From Saussurea involucrata (lineage: Eukaryota > Streptophyta > Magnoliopsida > Asterales > Asteraceae), in assembly GCA_033807775.1 (NCBI GenBank), contig CM066321.1, forward strand, positions 249,972,422 to 250,036,421: 64,000 nucleotides of DNA, given 5' to 3'. Positions 35,877 to 45,286 of this stretch are shown here, one piece after another; position 1 is the first letter of the stretch; every line of letters begins with the position of its first letter. The notes under the pieces were generated by a model. It was not told the origin of the DNA and did not search any database. It saw only the letters and a program-made list of their open reading frames with translations. The translations under genes and the position numbers were made by a program.

Positions 35877-36856
35877 ATTCTAAGAAATATTATATGAAGT
35901 TATTGAACCGATAATTTTGGACCGATATATCCGCTATTACAAATATCAGTCCCGGCCGATATTTTGTATTTTGAACGCTGTAACAGCATAGCCCGTGCAT
36001 CTGAAAAGAAATTACCATTTGATCAGCCAACATTAAAACGGTCTTCAATGAGAACTTCCTTCCACAATACACGAATAGATCCTCGAGACTAGGCCCTAGA
36101 AGGTCAAGTACAAGCACATTGTCCTGTATATCAACCCCAGACCAATGAATGCCAGCAACACCAACTGCAGAATACAAAACTAACAAACTTCAAATAACAT
36201 AGTAGCTAACAGACAGAAGCTGTAACCAATAAAATTAGAGAATGTGTTTTGCATATAAGTATCCATGCTTTCAGCAAATGAAAAGAAAGAAAATATTACA
36301 TAAACTTGCCTATTCCCTGGAGGTAATTATAAAGCTTGGCCTCATAAAGCAACTGGGGGTGCTTAGTCTGCCGATTCTCCTATCAAACATAGCAATGAAA
36401 TTGATTGATCATAAGCTAAATCAATCCATATCAATTCGAAAAATCAGACGTATTTACTTCTCCATGCTTACTAAGCATCCCACCAATACCTAAACCCATT
36501 TCTTTCTACTCGATTCACCAAAACCACTTGGCACTTGATATAAATAGAAAACTACAGAGATAAGTCGCAATGAATCGAGAAAGCATATGCTAATCTAAAC
36601 ACACACACACAGAGACGCATAGAAGAGAATATTACCATCTTTACAGCAACGATTTCATGGGTATCTACATGAGTAGCTGCAATATCACAAATTTAAAGAG
36701 CTAAGAAACCAGCACGTTATATGAACATACAGTAACTCTCCTTTTTTAGACTAAGATTTGAGATGGAAAAAGGGAGAGACCGAGAAAGATTTCACCGAAT
36801 GATCCGCTTCCAATTTTGCGGCCTAGCTTGTACTTATCTCCAACGATCCTCTCCAT
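25521..36856 (-). CDS. Casein kinase 1-like protein kinase, 14 exons, 431 aa, complete
   Basis: Serine/threonine kinase of the CK1 family, resembling the plant CKL10 type (from memory). Coding exons: 36856-36781, 36676-36636, 36379-36310, 36164-36016, 34488-34393, 33989-33919, 32790-32729, 32657-32594, 31659-31575, 30361-30235, 29858-29776, 29428-29368, 25912-25794, 25712-25521. They join without a stop or frameshift (1,296 nt). Residues: glycine loop G-S-G-S-F-G-E at 16-22, ATP lysine K38, helix C E52, catalytic H-R-D-L-K-P-D-N at 126-133, D-F-G at 149-151, CK1-typical S-R-R-D-D at 191-195. A basic, serine-rich tail follows after about residue 295. All introns are GT-AG except intron 3, which is GC-AG. 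Oddities: the CK1 signature H-I-P-Y-R-E-N-K reads H-I-P-Y-K-A-N-K, and the stretch after the second exon junction (G-I-V-G-V-A-G-I-H-W) departs from the usual G-G-x-G-I-P. Catalytic residues are intact, so I read it as functional. Introns 4 and 12 are swollen by TEs. Confidence 0.9.
26050..26270. mobile_element. TIR foldback MITE in kinase intron 12
   Basis: 221 bp with imperfect inverted ends of about 60 bp. The left end starts GGGTCAGGGGAAAACCTC and the right end is the complement of GGTTCAGGGAACACCT. Both arms contain AGCCCTTCATCT. A short AT-rich loop lies between. Non-coding. Confidence 0.75.
26320..26541 (+). mobile_element. MITE copy c in intron 12
   Basis: Starts GGGTTGGGTTCTGG and ends CACATGATCTCACG. 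It shares the core of copy a, but both ends are diverged. It follows an (AT)n run. No target duplication is visible. Confidence 0.75.
26558..26794 (+). mobile_element. MITE copy d in intron 12
   Basis: 237 bp in the same orientation as copy c, 16 bp after it. Starts TTTTTGGGTTCCAG and ends GATCCTTCGC. The flanks on both sides are ATATAT-rich, so a target duplication cannot be told from simple repeat. Confidence 0.8.
27340..27655. mobile_element. Foldback element of the 'agtccctgtggttt' type in intron 12
   Basis: The left arm has AGTCCCTGTGGTTTG and the right arm its complement CAAACCACAGGGAC. Internal repeats of CCTTATGGTTT also pair. This is a widespread plant non-autonomous repeat with no coding potential. 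Confidence 0.8.
28420..29201 (+). repeat. Composite repeat copy 1 (ATATCGG-rich element carrying MITE copy e), intron 12
   Basis: The termini TATGTTGTTA and TTAACAGCATA are near-perfect inverted repeats. The ends are rich in ATATCGG words and the middle contains a unique block with AGAAGAGAACGATGG. A MITE (28555-28801) lies inside. The whole block recurs inverted at about 35180-35990, with its own MITE at nearly the same internal position. Confidence 0.8.
28555..28801 (-). mobile_element. MITE copy e, nested in composite repeat copy 1
   Basis: 247 bp, starts GGCGAAGAATCGTG and ends GGAACCCAACCCT. The right flank contains TGCATCCATA, the same 10-mer that duplicates around the MITE in composite copy 2. 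This suggests one ancestral insertion copied with its host element. Confidence 0.8.
29526..29720 (+). mobile_element. MITE copy f, fills over half of intron 11
   Basis: 195 bp, starts GGGTTGGGTTCCAG and ends GATCCTTCGCC. The flanks TGCATGTAA (left) and TGCATGGTAA (right) are a target duplication with one indel. The host intron is only 347 bp. Confidence 0.85.
29930..30179. mobile_element. MITE copy g, palindromic form in intron 10
   Basis: Unlike its siblings, both ends are of the GGGTTGGGTT type facing each other, with the second end carrying an extra tandem piece (about 30160-30179). The flanks TGTAGAAG and CTTCTACA are inverted, not direct, copies. Confidence 0.75.
30470..30965. mobile_element. 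Foldback element with GGCCCGGGACCGG-type ends in intron 9
   Basis: The ends contain CGGTCCCGGGCC and GATGGCC-type inverted repeats. The interior holds about four or five tandem copies (about 30672-30890) of a unit near 50 bp with GGGTCAATCAAATACACTAA. Non-coding. Confidence 0.7.
31141..31270. repeat. Tandem repeat of about 32 bp in intron 9
   Basis: Four units share TCGACCAAAAATACC followed by an AAAAACTCTTGAA-like end and gradually diverge to the right. Non-coding. Confidence 0.75.
31850..32490. mobile_element. hAT-like foldback element split by a solo LTR, intron 8
   Basis: The ends carry the inverted pair TGTTTGGTTTGCAGGAT and ATCCTACAAACCAAACAC, typical of non-autonomous hAT elements. 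A solo LTR sits in the middle. Exact ends are approximate because ACCAAAC ends repeat. Confidence 0.6.
31998..32222 (+). repeat. Solo LTR (225 bp) with AATTC target duplication
   Basis: Starts TGTTATACCC, ends GTACACCA, and contains TATAAATAGGGG. It is flanked by AATTC at 31993-31997 and 32223-32227. No second LTR or internal domain is present, so it is a solo LTR or the remains of a very small LTR element. Confidence 0.8.
32978..33655. mobile_element. hAT-like non-autonomous element in intron 6
   Basis: The left end GGGTGCGTTTGGTA and the right end TACCAAACGCATCC are inverted repeats. The interior is AT-rich with no protein-coding frame. It fills over half of the intron. Confidence 0.75.
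34690..35055. repeat. Degraded solo LTR-like sequence carrying a SINE, intron 4
   Basis: TATAAATAGGGG (about 34730) and surrounding words resemble the solo LTR at 31998. The copy is split by a SINE (34823-34961). The ends are not clear. Confidence 0.45.
34823..34961 (-). mobile_element. tRNA-derived SINE, 139 bp, intron 4
   Basis: On the minus strand an A box TGGCCTAGCGG (34949-34939) and a B box GGTTCAAACCT (34906-34896) are correctly spaced for an RNA polymerase III promoter. The element ends in an A-rich tail. It is flanked by TTTCTTG (34816-34822 and within 34962-34969). Confidence 0.85.
35180..35990 (-). repeat. Composite repeat copy 2, inverted relative to copy 1, intron 4
   Basis: Read on the minus strand, this aligns along its length with 28420-29201: the same ATATCGG ends, the same middle block, a nested MITE. 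It also has an expanded (AC)n(AT)n simple repeat (35832-35876). The end at 35990 keeps the TAACAGCATA terminus; the other end is degraded. Confidence 0.8.
35584..35820 (+). mobile_element. MITE copy h with perfect 10-bp target duplication
   Basis: 237 bp, starts GGGTTGGGTTCC and ends GATCTTCCGCC. It is flanked by TATGGATGCA at 35574-35583 and 35821-35830. Nested in composite copy 2. Confidence 0.9.
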
Positions 36857-38319
36857 GGATATCTCTTGCCAATTTGAAGCTCCTTTCTAGGATTCGATCA
36901 AAAAAGAGGTAGGGTTTTCTCAGAACGGAACAAGATTCGTGGTTTCGATAGGTTCGAGATGACCTCGCTGACACCAGATATGTGCCACGTCACAGATTTG
37001 CTGGAATTGCAACTACTCCGGATCCGTAGGCTTCCCCAAGTTTTTCTAGTCAACACGTATCAAACAAAGAAATCTACCCACAAGTTATTTTCAAGTAATT
37101 TTGAAAATGTATATATTAACTTTGATGTAGAAGTTATATATTAACCTCTCTACATCCATTTCTCACCAATTTCTCTTTTAACCTAGGTCCTAATATTTTT
37201 TATATTATAAGTTATAATTAAAACTTTTATAATTAACTATTGAATTTATTTTAGGTTTTAATCTTTATATTTTTTTTAGATTCTTTGTTGATAATTTTAG
37301 TGTCATCAGTCATTTAAGTGTAATTAGAATTAATATGAGTGTCAATGAGGTTTCAAACTGGATAGAATACAAGTTAGACAGTGCGGAGTGCACGCTTGTA
37401 TATAATCACGGTTGATCTCGGACACGACGAAATGGCGGTGGTCAATGGTGTCGCACCCCCTTACGGGGTCAAGGGGTAGAGCCCTTGGCGGTTGGTCAGT
37501 TTTCAAACTTCGTTCTGGAAAACTTTGGACTAGAAAACTTGGACTCTGGTTGGTTAGACCAGAGGCTCTGGTTGGTCTTAGTCCGACATCTGGTTGGCTA
37601 TCTCTAGACGGAGTTACCTCTAATCGTACTATGGAGATATTTGAGTCTTTTATTTGTTCTCGTATAACCAGAGCTCTGGACCTGCATGTCTAAAACTCTG
37701 ATGCAGTTATAATCAACCAGTGATCTTATCCAAATACGATTACAATTGTCTGGAACTGTTAGTAACTTGCCATGATGGTTAGTTTTCCTTCTTTTTCGAA
37801 TGGAAATAGTATATATATATATATGTTATACTTATGTTTTTGGTACTTACGAAAAATCTGAACCTTCAAAATACTCTCCTGTAATTTTGCTCTCGATTTT
37901 GTGCCTAAAATCGACAATGTTTTTTAGTCTTATCCCATATTGAATTTCGTGAAACCCAGGCATAGGGTCGAAATATAAATTCAGAAAGTGAACTCACACG
38001 ATTCTCAAGCAATCCGGATATTTAATAGCCATTTTACCCACCCGACCCCCATCCCACCCCGATTTCTAACACCCTTATATATTAACATAAATAATTGTAT
38101 ATGAACTAAAATGCATTAAAATACATTTCTTCTTTTTACAAATTATACCATTGTGATCGTTTCGTCAATACCTTTGAAATGATCTCAATACTGAATATTA
38201 TTGGATTTAATCATATTATTAAATATCATGATTATGTACAAATTAATTTGTTTTATATTCCTTACTCACTTATGGCTACCTATATAATGTATATCATGAC
38301 TTACAACTATATCTTTATG
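36857..38319. other. Upstream flank of the kinase gene and unassigned intergenic DNA
   Basis: The first 100-150 bp upstream of the ATG is likely 5' UTR and core promoter; no clear TATA box was found. Positions 37412-37700 have a moderately GC-rich block without similarity I recognise. The rest is AT-rich and featureless to me. Confidence 0.4.
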
Positions 38320-38807
38320 TTAACCATATAGAGATTTTAAAGGATAAAATACCAACACATAACAAGGTCCATAACTTAGAACAACTATCCAATCTGGAAC
38401 GTAACGTCTTCTGATTGCAAACGAGACTTCAAAACTTCTGAGATCGCGTCTGTACTTCGGCTCTAACGACTTTGTTCCTTTATCATCTCGAACAATTTGA
38501 ACACAAAGTTTGTTCTGAAGTAGCATCAGTGTACCATCACAGTATCTGGCGATCTCGCTGAATCTCATGAATCGCATTTCACCAATACCGTTCAGATAAG
38601 TCATGCCGAATTCTGGACTTTCAAACAATGTGTCGGCAGGTATATTTTCGATGTTCGAAAGACTCTGACCTGGCTTAAGCATGTTGATCTTCGGTTGGTT
38701 GCTCTCGATTCCCATTTAAAAGTCTTCGACGTAAGAAAGCGTTATTGCATTTTTCATGTAACGCTTGACAGCTTCTAGTGCTTCGAGGACTTCCTTAGGG
38801 CGTATGG
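38320..38807 (-). pseudogene. Retrotransposon ORF fragment (G-I-E-S type domain), with in-frame TAA
   Basis: An open frame of 131 residues plus about 30 more codons upstream across a TAA (38716-38718). The motif G-I-E-S-N-Q-P-K-I-N, followed by R-F-M-R-F-S-E-I and D-G-T-L, resembles a C-terminal domain that is common in Asteraceae retrotransposon polyproteins (G-V-E-S-Y-Q-K-K-L-N), from memory. No adjoining pol is found. E8 interrupts it at 38808. Confidence 0.6.
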
Positions 38808-39124
38808 TGTAAACACCAGATCTATTAGGTAAACAATATGAATCTCATTGATCTTGAAAGAATCTAGATTTACATAAGAATGATGTACTTTCTCTCTCTA
38901 GAATTCTCTCATCTCTCTCTAAGATATTACAATATGAGTTTCTTACCTTGATGTCTAATGCTTAAACACTAAGCAAACCTATTTATACCTATGAATTACA
39001 ACACATTAAATTACATTGACTTTCTACTAACACTGCTTTAACTTTGACTTACTTTGACTTTACAATTACATTGACAATTACATGACTTCTCATTAAATAT
39101 TGAATACAATTTTATGCACTAATA
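38808..39124 (-). repeat. E8 LTR (about 317 bp)
   Basis: Plus-strand start TGTAAACACC. The inner end reads CACTAATA beside a TTCTCCCCCTTT tract, so on the minus strand the LTR starts TATTAG instead of TGTTAG, a mutated terminus. It shares AATCTCATT, CTCTCTAGA and TATTTATACC words with the E7 LTR. Confidence 0.65.
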
Positions 39125-40500
39125 TTCTCCCCCTTTGGATTCAAGATTTAAAAAAATATGACAGCAATCTTCAGCTCTTGATCTTCAAAACTTTAACTCT
39201 GACTGCTTTAAACTTTGAAGCTCTGACATTCTTCAAACAACTTTATCTTCTTATACAATCTTCAAACTTCCAGCTTTGAAGAATCTTCTATCAAACTTGA
39301 AAAGTCTTTGTCTTTCTCTTTGTAAAGTCACTTTTCTTGAATATAATCTTCAACAAATTTTCATCAAGTCTTGAACATGTATTTCAGATCTTTGCAGTTT
39401 TGATCTTTGTTGCTTTGAACTTTGAAGCTTTGAACTCAAACTCTTTAAACAATCTTTAAACGATTTCTAGAATTTTGTATCTTTGAACATCGAGCTCTCT
39501 CAAATCATCTCAGAACATCTTTATCTTGTTCTCTTAAGCTTCTTGACTTTGACAAATCTTCTCTTAATCTTGAAATTGAATCAATCAAATTATCTCCCTT
39601 TTTCATCTGTATGCTATTTCTCCCCCTTTATCTTTCATTGTTATATCTCCCCCTTTTTGGTGATTGTGAGCATCATGATCATCAAAACTTTCATCAATTT
39701 CAGCATTGTCTTTGTTCACCACTAACATTCTCATCCTTTTGATATGATAGCCGTCAATTCCAAAACATATTTATCCGAATCTTTTCAAATTCAGATAGAA
39801 TGAATGTGGTAACCCTGAAACAACGAATGAATAAGTTAAAATGCCTGTAAGTAGCACGGAGCCACTTAGTACAACATATGTACTTTGGAAAGGAGCTTTT
39901 TGATGTTCACTCCTCCAGGGCTTCCATTCAATCATCGAAAAACACAAAGAAATTTCTATGAACGTTATGACAAGAAAACATATTCCTTGTGTGTACGTGC
40001 ATGTGTAGAAATGATTGAAGCAACTTATGCTTTATCAGGCTCAAAGTGTGTAAATTGTTGAGACAGCAACAAGTTTTCTACGGACTCAATGTGCATGATT
40101 AAAGTGTGAAGGTGGGGCGAACTTCCTTCTTTTTTAATATCCAAACCTTCCGAATGAAGATTAGATAGATTATATGTTGCGTCCCCAAGAAAAATTGAAA
40201 CATTTCTTTGTTGAGAATGAAATGAGTAGCTGGTGGGGTTAAAGCAAGAGTTGGCATGGACTAACTTCCTGTTTTAATGATGGCCACCAAAGAATGTGAA
40301 CCAATCAGTAACGTGGCTGCCCGACTCAGAAAGTGGTTGGTTCAGAGTTCTCTTTTTTTTTTAACTCTGTTCTCACACCATCTTTCTGTTTTTTAATCCG
40401 CTCACTTCTAACCAAACTCTCATTTACATTTTATCGCTCAACACAATGAGGTTGTTCAATTGGATGACCTTCCTCCCCCACTCTTTGACGTAGACCCCTC
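38808..40500 (-). mobile_element. E8: truncated member of the E5/E7 family
   Basis: It begins with a 317-bp LTR (38808-39124) followed on the minus strand by purine tracts and a region matching the far 3' part of E7. Shared features are the TTTGGATTCAAGATTTAAAA junction and a GTGAGCATCAT...ATCATC segment near 39668. No ORF of the family remains and the 5' LTR was not found. The right end is approximate. Confidence 0.6.
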
Positions 40501-41292
40501 ACCCCTCAATTACTCAAGGATAACTTCTTGGGTAGAAAACACTGGTTAACGTGAATCCATAGAAGTTTAATAATCTCACACACTGATCCCATGAAATTTT
40601 GTCATAAAAATTTACATTGTTCAACAGTTTATATTGAACAAATAAGAATATCATCATATGAATGACATTGTCATCAGAATGAATGCTCCAAAAAATAACA
40701 ATAATATTTGAGCATTAGAACTTTAAAGATTTCTCAAAACAAGGATAATGAATGAATGAAATGAATTCAAAGGTCTTGTTTGAGAATCTGACAATGCGTC
40801 CGAATCAGCTGATGAAATAAATATGGATGGAAATGATGGCGATAACAATGTGTGTTGATTTTGAAAACACCATGAAAAGTAGATTTCAAATGAGCATGAT
40901 AGGGGAATTAAAACTTTTCCTTGGTTTACAAGTCAAACAATCACCGAAAGGAATTTTCATAAATCAATCAAAATATATTCATGAACTGGGTAGGGTATCA
41001 AAGAATTGGATTTTGTTTATAGGAACAAATATAAACAATCTTTGAATGAAACGTTTAAGTTTTTTACGCTAAAAGAATGTATGATGCTCAACAAAATTGG
41101 AATACAGACAGGAGTATTACCATCAAAAAATTGTTTCGGTTTGAGACATGGTAATAACAAAGTCAATAAGAAGTTGTACTTGTGTGTATGAAAACTTGAA
41201 AGTATAGAAAATGTTGATCCAAACCCTTCAGTGATTTGATGATGACCCTTAGAATCACTTAGTGAAAATTGTAAGTAAACAATATGTATAAG
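40501..41292. other. TE-derived debris around a short RT fragment
   Basis: Apart from the RT fragment at 40848-40990, no coding region or defined repeat is recognised. Confidence 0.45.
40848..40990 (+). pseudogene. Copia reverse transcriptase fragment
   Basis: A reading frame with M-S-M-I-G-E-L-K-L-F-L-G-L-Q-V-K-Q and I-N-Q-S-K-Y matches the RT thumb-proximal segment also present in E1 and E6. It is cut off on both sides by unrelated sequence. Confidence 0.8.
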
Positions 41293-42012
41293 TGTAGGTT
41301 CCCAGATTCACGTTGTATCATATTAATGGTAGTAAAATAGACAGCGGAAGCATATTAAATAAAGCCATTAAAATGAGTGATTGTGTAAATGATAAGTGAA
41401 CTATGAGAATCAAATATTGAACAGTAAAATGATAACAAGATCAGATATAAAAGTTGCTCATATATTGATAATGAATCACACCAAGAACAAGTTAAAGTGT
41501 GTTCGAAAATCTCATAAGACAACAATATCGTACGGAGGTAGTGCTCGGGATTGCTGCAGTGTGTGTTTAAACAATTGTGGAAAACTACTCTTCCCAAAGC
41601 TTACAATTGTTGTTCCACTACCTCGTTATTTATAGACCTGATAAAGTGTAGACAGTGTACTATCGTACCCTTGAATGACACGTGGAAAGTGTGTCTCCAA
41701 TCTTTAGGGCATACGTGGAAAGTATGGATACGTGTCTTACACTTAAGGTTTCCTACGAGACTTAGGCTGACAGAGGTCTTTTATTTCACAGAGCTCTGTC
41801 GCAAGAGCTCTGTTGGTCTTCTGTTGAATACTTGTTCTCTTGTAGGAATTCTTCGACAGAGCTCTGATGAGCTCTGTTGGATCCGACAGAGCTCTGTTGA
41901 GCTCTGTTGGTCTTCTTGATGAACTTCTTCCAAGTCTTCTGTCTGATCTCTGTTGGTCTTCTGACTTGAACTATTTTCAATACTTTTTCATAACATATAC
42001 TTGGGGCTAACA
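41293..42012 (-). repeat. E6 3' LTR (720 bp)
   Basis: Minus-strand start TGTTAGCCCC after the tract, end GGGAACCTACA. TATA box TATAAATA at 41634-41627. The first part (about 41770-41960) is a run of CAGAGCTCTG-type palindromes. The outer flank ATAAG (41288-41292) should be one target copy; the other lies outside the window. Confidence 0.8.
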
Positions 42013-42147
42013 ATCTCCCCCTAAGTATTGAAAATACAAATTTACATTTGACAGAGATTTAAACAAAAGAACAGAGAACTTTTACCTCTGTCGAAACCTT
42101 GCACTAATCTTTTAGAATGTTACAAAAAGATTAAAAGATCAGTACAT
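42013..42147 (-). other. E6 polypurine tract and 3' untranslated spacer
   Basis: The minus strand reads ACTTAGGGGGAGAT immediately before the LTR, the same tract as in E1. The rest is a short AT-rich spacer after the aORF stop. Confidence 0.8.
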
Positions 42148-45006
42148 TTAAGCAAAATTATCTCCCCTTAAGATTCTGTCAAATCTTCTGATGAGTTCTC
42201 GGAAGTTGATCATAAGATAGATCTGGGTGATGAAGTTTCTCTGTTGCTCTTCCGGACATTTTTCTCTTGGGAGATTTTGAATGATATCTCTGAGGTATTC
42301 CAGCGACTCTGTTGAGTACTTGTGGATTTCAGAAGCTCTGAGGGCCTTCTTGATTTTTCTCTGTCGGCAGATGAACACTGGAGGATCTCCAACTACGGTT
42401 CCGGTTCTGTAGTGCTCATAGCTTTGAAGGCACTCATTTGGTGGAGCAGTCCCTAGTTCTTCTACTTCGAACTCTATGCCTAGCTGAAAGTCAATCTGAA
42501 TTCTTAGATTTATATGCTCTTGCATAGCGAAGCGTACCTCAGGAAGTGCTGTTCTTGCCTCTTTGTATCTGTCACTGAAGTTGTAACAGTAGGCATGGAG
42601 TTGAATCAGATCATAAGGGTTCAGAAGTACCAGGTCGTTTTCATTGAAGTGCTCAACCCTGTTGTCGTTTGATTCAACTATGAACTCGTGATAGCTCATT
42701 TGTATTCTGTTGTGCCGAAAGGTCTTCTGCTTGATGTCTACGATTCTGCGGATTCCAAAGTCTGAGTTTATATTTCTGTTCAATCTGGACTTGGTTTCAA
42801 TGAATTTCCGTCTAACGTCAGAGATCGTATTTATCCTGCAGGGGCTTAAGTATGGATTGATGGGCACAACATTTGTGGGGATGGTGTCATGGTCAGCATA
42901 AAGATAGGCAAAGATTTCTTCTAGTGGAGGTTTGCCAGAATGTTGAGTTGAGGATTCGGGGTTCTGTTCTGTTGGCATGGGATTTGGGTCTTCATGAGTT
43001 TCTGCCATGAGTATGTCAATGTGGGCAGATTCTTGTGTTGTTTGGGTTTGGACTTGAGGTTGGGCTTGGTTCAATGGGTCGGTTCTCTCTGGTTCTGTTC
43101 TTGGTGAAGTAGGAGGGGTGTCCAGGATAATAACCTCAGGTGGTTGTTGAGAGGATTCTGTAGGTTTAATGATTATGTCTTTGAACATGTAATCAAAAAC
43201 CACCATAGTCACCTCTGGTAAGTCTTCAGAAGTATTCCCTTGGTCTCCTACTTTAGTTGCCTCAGCCTCAGATACCTTTTCTTTTCCCTTAGCAGATCCC
43301 TCAGCCTCTGTTGCAGGTTCCTTTTCCTTCTCTTTTTCCTTCTCTTTCTCCTCCTCCTTCTCTTTATCCTTCTCTTTCTCCTTCTCCTCCTTCTCCCCCT
43401 TTTGTTGTTCTGAGGACTCACCCATCCGATTGTCTGACTGATCTTCTGTAGCATCCTCAAAGTCATCATCATCGTCAGAGGATTCAATTCGAGCTTTTGG
43501 TGAGGGCGGAACAACAAACTTTGGGTTAGCCTTATGCCTTTTGCTCGAAGGTTCTTCTGCAGGCGCTTCATCAGCAGGTCGTTTTGATGTAGAGGTCTGA
43601 AAAATAATATTATTGAAGTCTAAGGCTGCTTTTCGCATCACCTCTTCTACCTCTGTTGCTGCACCTCTGATTTCTTCCACTTGAGATGCGAAGTTGACCT
43701 TGTGTGTATCGAGTGAGGCTTGCACATGCTGTTATGTTGATTTGGCCTTCATCACGAATTTTGAGGAGATTGACATCATTTTGCTTAGAACTTTTCTGCT
43801 GAACTCACCCATCTGACCGACAGTCATTGGTAAGTCATTGGGTCTGGGGCCAGAGAGCTGGATAGGTGCGGCAGAAGAAGTCGTGGCTTCTGTGATGGCG
43901 GTCTTAACAGAGTTGTTGATCAGCTCTGTCAAGGTTCTGATGTTGGAGTCTGATAGAGAAGGGGTTGGCAGGGTTCTGTTCATCTGAGTCGTATGATTTT
44001 CTGCTAAGAGCGTCTTCAGAGCGGCTACTTCTGTCGTTAATGTCTGAACCTTTTCCTGGAGAGAAGCATTTTCCTTGCGGATCGGCTCCTCCTTTTGATC
44101 ATTGATAAGTTTATACTCATTCAAGGAGTTGTTGATACTGTCACAGAAGCTTGTGAACTCTGCTCGTGTGACAGTGTCAACGGGGATATCCTTGGTACCA
44201 ACACATGGTTCCAAGTTAACCTCGAGCTCAAAGGTGCCTGCTTCAAGAGTTGTTTTTAGGTTGGCTCTTGCAGGACTTCCACCCGATCCTTGATGTTCCC
44301 TTTGAGGGGAAACAACTACAGGTGTTCTGGTCAGAGTTTCCTCTTCCAGCTCAGGTTCTGAAGAAGGAAATCTGGTGTGATGGGAAGCATTTGGATCAAG
44401 CATTGTCTTCCCTTGTTCTACTATGGTCTCCCATTGTCCCTGAGTCGGACAGATGCTACGTGAGATTACAAAGAACTCTGGTCTAATTTGTGTAGTCTCT
44501 AAATGAGCCACAGAGGCATCATCGTGTGGAGGTGACCTATCGATGTCGTGGGGCAAAGTGACATCATTACCGAATATGGATCCCCCAGTTTCGTGCATAT
44601 CAGAGGCATGAAGAGTTGCCTCTGATGGTATAGGTTGGTTGGGGTTCGAGGTGTGCACCTCTGTTTCAATATCCCTCTGGTCTTGATCACCAGGGATAGC
44701 ATGTGTGGAAGCACTGGGATGTGGGCTAGGATTTCTCTCAGATGTGTCATCTTGGACATCTTCTATCCTCACATTTTCCTCGGCACCTAAGGCTGTAGAA
44801 CGCTCGGGTTCCTCTCTGTTATCTATTTGCTCACCAGCATCAGAGGAAAGAACTTCTACCTCTGGTGACTCCTGTACTCCCTCATGAACAGCCTCTCTAG
44901 GAGATGCTTTGTCCTCTAATTCCACTCTAGAGGAAGACCCCACTTCGGGTACTCTTGCCTCTGTTCCGTTTCCTTCTTCCACTCCTATTTCCTCACTCGT
45001 ACTCTC
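42148..45006 (-). pseudogene. E6 aORF, C-terminal part (broken by E5 and an in-frame TAA)
   Basis: This continues in frame from 50931 after E5 is skipped. It has an acidic, proline-rich part, predicted coiled coil (about 44160-43900), a TAA at 43732-43734, then a basic cluster (K-R-P and K-R-H-K), a long lysine/glutamate charged run (about 43400-43300) and a C-terminal globular domain matching that of the E1 aORF (shared I-D-F-Q-L-G and N-P-Y-D-L). There is no membrane segment. Open-frame residues before 45006 that read through the E5 LTR are not part of the protein. Confidence 0.8.
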
Positions 45007-45272
45007 TGTTAGAGCATTGTTATATTCAAGATTTACTGTAAAGTCAATGTACTGTATGAGTCTATACAGTATTGTGAATGCCTTTATACCTTGTATGTTA
45101 TGGGTATAAATAGGCTTGTCTAGACCATTTGTTAGTAACACTTTAGAAAGCTTTAGTAATCTTTTAGAAACCTTTTGTAATCCTTTGAGCTCAATACATG
45201 GATGACATATTTGCTCTCTAGATTCTCTCTCACTACATTCATATCTTATTGCTAGAGATCTGGGATTTCACA
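45007..45272 (+). repeat. E5 5' LTR (266 bp)
   Basis: Starts TGTTAGAGCATTG, ends GGGATTTCACA. TATA box TATAAATA at 45105-45112. A short perfect repeat AATCTTTTAGAAA/AATCC-like run precedes the transcribed part. Confidence 0.95.
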
Positions 45273-45273
45273 A

Positions 45274-45286
45274 TTGGTATCAGAGC
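45274..45286 (+). promoter_or_regulatory. E5 primer binding site
   Basis: TTGGTATCAGAGC, complementary to initiator tRNA-Met, one base after the LTR. Confidence 0.95.

Noticed and set aside
37412..37693. ORF of 93 aa upstream of the kinase
   Set aside because: No recognisable domain, GTG-like or poor start, no splice or homology support. Left as intergenic.
43248..43571. Arginine-rich minus-strand ORF
   Set aside because: Frame-shifted shadow of the lysine/glutamate-rich run of the E6 aORF.
45007..45141. Start of the minus-strand ORF at 45141 as the N-terminus of the aORF
   Set aside because: The first 45 codons are the E5 LTR read antisense. The true frame continues at 50931 beyond E5.
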